From positions 1 through 52,424 of the forward strand of contig CANQRU010000087.1 in assembly GCA_947626395.1 (NCBI GenBank): DNA of 52,424 nt, written 5' to 3'. Position 1 is the stretch's first letter, and every line of letters starts with the position of its first letter. The stretch comes from an uncultured Lachnospiraceae bacterium (GTDB taxonomy: Bacteria > Bacillota > Clostridia > Lachnospirales > Lachnospiraceae). The notes below the pieces were generated by a model that saw only the letters and a list, made by a program, of their open reading frames with translations, was not told the DNA's origin and ran no database searches. Position numbers and translations under genes: made by a program. Positions 50,095-52,424 of this stretch are shown here, one piece after another.

Positions 50095-51696
50095 TTACGA
50101 AACAATATATTCTCCGGCGACGCCAAACACGCCATCAGTCAAAGGCCGGTCGGCATCCGGCTTCCGCAGCACGCCGCGGCTGATCAGTTCCGCTGCAACA
50201 TGACCGGCAAGCTGATTCGAATAGCAGCTTACCCATTGATTGATCTGGCTGTGAAGGTGCACAGGCACGAAGCTCTCAAAATTGCTGCGCACAGCAGCGA
50301 TCCACTCCGCAAGGAGATCGTCGGCCGTTTCATCATCCATTTCAAATAATGAAACGAACGCTTTGAACTGCTCCGCGGTAAAGTACGGAAAATTGAGCCT
50401 GTAGCTATCCCCGGATTTTATCAGCAGATTCTTTTCGATCAGGTGCGCGGCGTCCTCTTCGGAAAGAGCCACTTTGGATACCACACCGTTTACACTGTTC
50501 TGAGGAATACCGTTCGCGCACATCCAGCGAGTCCCTTTGTTGTGGTAAATATCAGGATCAAAATACTTATTGATCCAATAGTAATAGATATGCGACAGAA
50601 TTTTGTACTCACTTCCGCTGTCGTCGCCCGCGACGTTGCATCCGGAATCATATTCGGCGCAGGTTTCAGATGCGTCCGCCGTTTCTTCCACGATAAACCA
50701 ACCGAAGCCGCCATCTTTTCTCGGCGGAAACGGACCATCTTCGATCTTCAGACGGTTATTTTTTACACGGCTGATCCTGCGTCTGAGCATATACGGAACA
50801 ATCATATAGCCAAGTCTGTCCATCCCGAAATGACTGCCATAAAAATCCATCGCGCGGACCTTATCGGACACCTCTGAAAAAAGACGTTCAAACTGATCCG
50901 CGAGCAGATTGACTGTCGATACGGAGACCTTCCCGGTCTGTTTCTTGTCTTTCATACGGAAGATAATGAAACCGGTCACATATTTATTGCCGACCCTGCA
51001 GACCGCGTCGCCATATTCAAGACGGGGAAGTTCATCCTCAATATACATCGTGGGAATCCCTGTGCAAATGCTGATCTCCTCTACCGTCAAAGGCTTTTCG
51101 TAAGCCGCGAGGCAGATCGCTCGGGCAATCTGTGTGTGAAGATACGCGTCGGTGTTCATATTGCCGTTGCTGGATTTGGTGTTCCAGTTAATTCTCTGAT
51201 ATACCTTATTCATTTTGTCTTCTCCTATCCGATCTCTGATTCTCTGGCGTCCCACATTCAGGCGCCATTTAATGGTGGTTTCCGGAAGAGAATACTTTTC
51301 TGCAAGACTTCGAACCGACAATTCACCGACATAATGGTCTACAAAAATATTTTTATACTCGGAAGCTAACGTATGCAGACAGCGAAACACTGTTTCATAC
51401 TGTTCCTGAGTGTCGTCCTCATCCACACAGGCATAGTCCGCGATGTCGAAAAGTTCCGCATCACCTGACAGAACGATCTGATTTTTATTCCGATGATCGA
51501 TAAATCGCGCATACCGGTTATGAGCGACCCGCCAGACCCAGGCGTCAAATGATTCGATCTGGTATTTGTTCATTCCGTCAAGAATATGGCAAATGATTTC
51601 ACCTGCGAGATCCTCGGCATCATAGCGGTTGGATACGCGCCTGCAACAGAAGCGAAATATCGGCTCGATATACGGAAGAATTTTATTTTCCTCCAA
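50095..51696 (-). CDS. ECF-type sigma factor with long C-terminal extension
   Basis: About 533 residues. Residues 1-65: sigma-70 region 2 (YIEPIFRFCCRRVSNRYDAEDLAGEII ... AWVWRVAHNRYARFID). About 100-160: region 4 (ASEYKNIFVDHYVGELSVRSLAEKYSLPETTIKWRL), giving -10 and -35 recognition. The remaining 370 residues contain a further winged-helix-like part (KPLTVEEISICTGIPTMYIEDELPRL) and unknown domains, probably a built-in sensor or anti-sigma-like region. The TTG start (51696) follows AAGGAGGAGAAGAGC; an ATG 13 codons upstream (51735) is the alternative. Targets unknown. Confidence 0.85.
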   Translation of the reverse strand: MEENKILPYIEPIFRFCCRRVSNRYDAEDLAGEIICHILDGMNKYQIESFDAWVWRVAHNRYARFIDHRNKNQIVLSGDAELFDIADYACVDEDDTQEQYETVFRCLHTLASEYKNIFVDHYVGELSVRSLAEKYSLPETTIKWRLNVGRQRIRDRIGEDKMNKVYQRINWNTKSSNGNMNTDAYLHTQIARAICLAAYEKPLTVEEISICTGIPTMYIEDELPRLEYGDAVCRVGNKYVTGFIIFRMKDKKQTGKVSVSTVNLLADQFERLFSEVSDKVRAMDFYGSHFGMDRLGYMIVPYMLRRRISRVKNNRLKIEDGPFPPRKDGGFGWFIVEETADASETCAEYDSGCNVAGDDSGSEYKILSHIYYYWINKYFDPDIYHNKGTRWMCANGIPQNSVNGVVSKVALSEEDAAHLIEKNLLIKSGDSYRLNFPYFTAEQFKAFVSLFEMDDETADDLLAEWIAAVRSNFESFVPVHLHSQINQWVSCYSNQLAGHVAAELISRGVLRKPDADRPLTDGVFGVAGEYIVS

Positions 51697-51745
51697 GCTC
51701 TTCTCCTCCTTGATTCTATTTGGGACTGCAATCATGATTACGCCC

Positions 51746-52096
51746 TTATAGTGCGGTGAAATCGATTCGGATAGGTTGTTTTAGGAAAAAAATATATCGC
51801 TTTTTGATGTTTTTCTCTGTCCGACCGCAGAAGATAAACGAAATCTCTTCATATCCTTCGACAACGGAATATCCCGTTTTGTGCATTTCTTCAATGTCTT
51901 TCGTGGCAAAATCATGCAGATAACGGCGCACACTGGCCGCGTATTCGTCATGCTTTTCTCCCGCATACAGCCCAAATACCGCGAGCATGATCTCGTCCAC
52001 CGACAGAATGACCGCCTGATGAGCCGTCTGCAGCTATTTTGCGTATGTACTTTTGCCGCTGCATAGTTTCCCGCAGATGAGAAAGACTTTTGCCAT
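51746..52096 (-). pseudogene. Broken paralogue of the P-loop kinase
   Basis: The first 60 codons are nearly the same as those of the kinase at 44692-45171 (MAKVFLICGKLCSGK, then LQTAHQAVILSVDEIMLAVFGLYAGEKHDEYAASVRRYL). Codon 21 is TAG (plus 52034-52036). After RRYL the sequence switches to an unrelated lysine-rich end (HDFATKDIEEMHKTGY ... FFLKQPIRIDFTAL). The Walker B half of the domain is absent. A decayed duplicate. Confidence 0.88.
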
Positions 52097-52117
52097 CGCT
52101 TTTGCTCCTTATGTGAT

Positions 52118-52366
52118 CTAACAAATAACCGGCTGCCAGGCGAACGGCAGCAGATCTCTTGCTTTCACTTTGATAAGGTTTCCATTTTCGTCATTTACAA
52201 TCACTTTTATATCAGGACAATATTCAAAAGGTGAATAGCAACCCGAGATTCCCGTTTGTAACCCAAGAGTCCCGTTTTGTAAATGAGATTCCTGTTTTGT
52301 AACCGAGATTCCCGCTTTGTAAACGACTTTCCCGTTTTGTAACCGAGAGTTGGAGTAAAGAAATAG
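52118..52366 (-). other. Open frame fragment without a start, overlapping the repeats
   Basis: A minus-strand frame of 82 codons is open between two stops. Its last 40 residues (CPDIKVIVNDENGNLIKVKARDLLPFAWQP) look like real protein; the first half is translation of the 20-bp repeats (LQNGKVVYKAGISVTKQESH). No usable start codon is seen. Either the C-terminal remnant of a gene, or repeats that have grown into a coding region. Confidence 0.35.
52241..52345. repeat. Tandem 20-bp repeats, about five copies
   Basis: Contiguous imperfect copies of CCGAGATTCCCGTTTTGTAA on the plus strand: variants include CAAGAGTCCCGTTTTGTAA, TGAGATTCCTGTTTTGTAA and CGACTTTCCCGTTTTGTAA. A partial unit (CCGAGAGTTGG) ends the block. 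There are no spacers, so it is not a CRISPR array. The rest of the 328-base right edge (52097-52424) shows no gene beyond the open frame fragment. Confidence 0.9.
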
Positions 52367-52424
52367 TCAGTTGATAAAAAATAAATGAAAAGAGTATTGG
52401 TTCCTTGAGGTATAATGATTTCGA

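Noticed and set aside
52241-52345. Possible CRISPR array at the right edge
   Set aside because: The 20-bp units are directly adjacent with no unique spacers, and no cas gene is present.

Overview
The window reads as chromosome of a gut-type Clostridia, most likely Lachnospiraceae (inference). The signs are folT under a THF riboswitch, an LplB/YtcP-type sugar transporter without its own ATPase, a rhodanese-TtcA/TcdA pair, DUF4143 and DUF3737 proteins, AAGGAGG-type ribosome binding sites, consensus sigma-A promoters, and a Tn4451-type serine recombinase. No rRNA, tRNA or CRISPR array was seen.

Left part (1-15.1 kb). The end of an integrative element, carrying the C-terminal part of a large serine recombinase, abuts a truncated ClpP-like prohead protease gene. 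The element has therefore apparently landed inside a prophage. The prophage genes all read leftwards. In transcription order they are a small HTH gene, a run of unrecognised early genes, a Dam-type methylase, a DUF6273 protein, small genes, a lytic transglycosylase, an HUH Rep protein, an ASCH-domain protein, an ArpU-like protein, an HNH nuclease, terminase small and large subunits, an HK97-type portal and the broken protease. Six consecutive early genes begin with nearly the same leader (GGATCAGACC directly followed by the start codon). A 10-mer, CCTGCTGCCG, recurs on one strand of the prophage. Two look-alike terminators 60 bp apart mark the border with the chromosome.

Middle part (15.2-21.6 kb). 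This holds a cadmium/zinc-type P-type ATPase with its ArsR/CadC-type repressor and a visible operator, a GNAT protein, an Mrp/ApbC Fe-S carrier, folT behind a THF riboswitch, and a membrane acyltransferase.

Sugar locus (21.7-38.8 kb). A long leftward series of genes encodes two ABC permeases, a solute-binding lipoprotein, a nucleoside hydrolase, a ribokinase, a DHDPS/NAL-type aldolase, a five-bladed-propeller glycosidase-like protein, a LarA-like protein, a D-allulose 3-epimerase, an HpcH/HpaI aldolase, an SGNH hydrolase and an alpha/beta hydrolase. It is divergent from a LacI-type regulator fused to a PfkB kinase domain and a GH2 enzyme. The shared promoter region has two strong promoters and three copies of an operator-like sequence. 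The set suggests uptake and breakdown of an unusual ribosyl, ketosyl or sugar-acid substrate; this is inference.

Right part (38.9-52.4 kb). This is mixed chromosomal content: an Ala/Orn racemase-family enzyme, a GNAT protein, a NimA-like flavoprotein, a second GH2, a DUF4143 ATPase, a small membrane protein, a P-loop kinase, a MalY/PatB aminotransferase, a DUF3737 protein, and rhodanese-TtcA with TcdA. Then come a 5'-truncated gltD remnant that keeps its terminator, an ECF-type sigma factor with a C-terminal extension of about 370 residues, a broken second copy of the P-loop kinase, and a block of 20-bp tandem repeats at the right edge.
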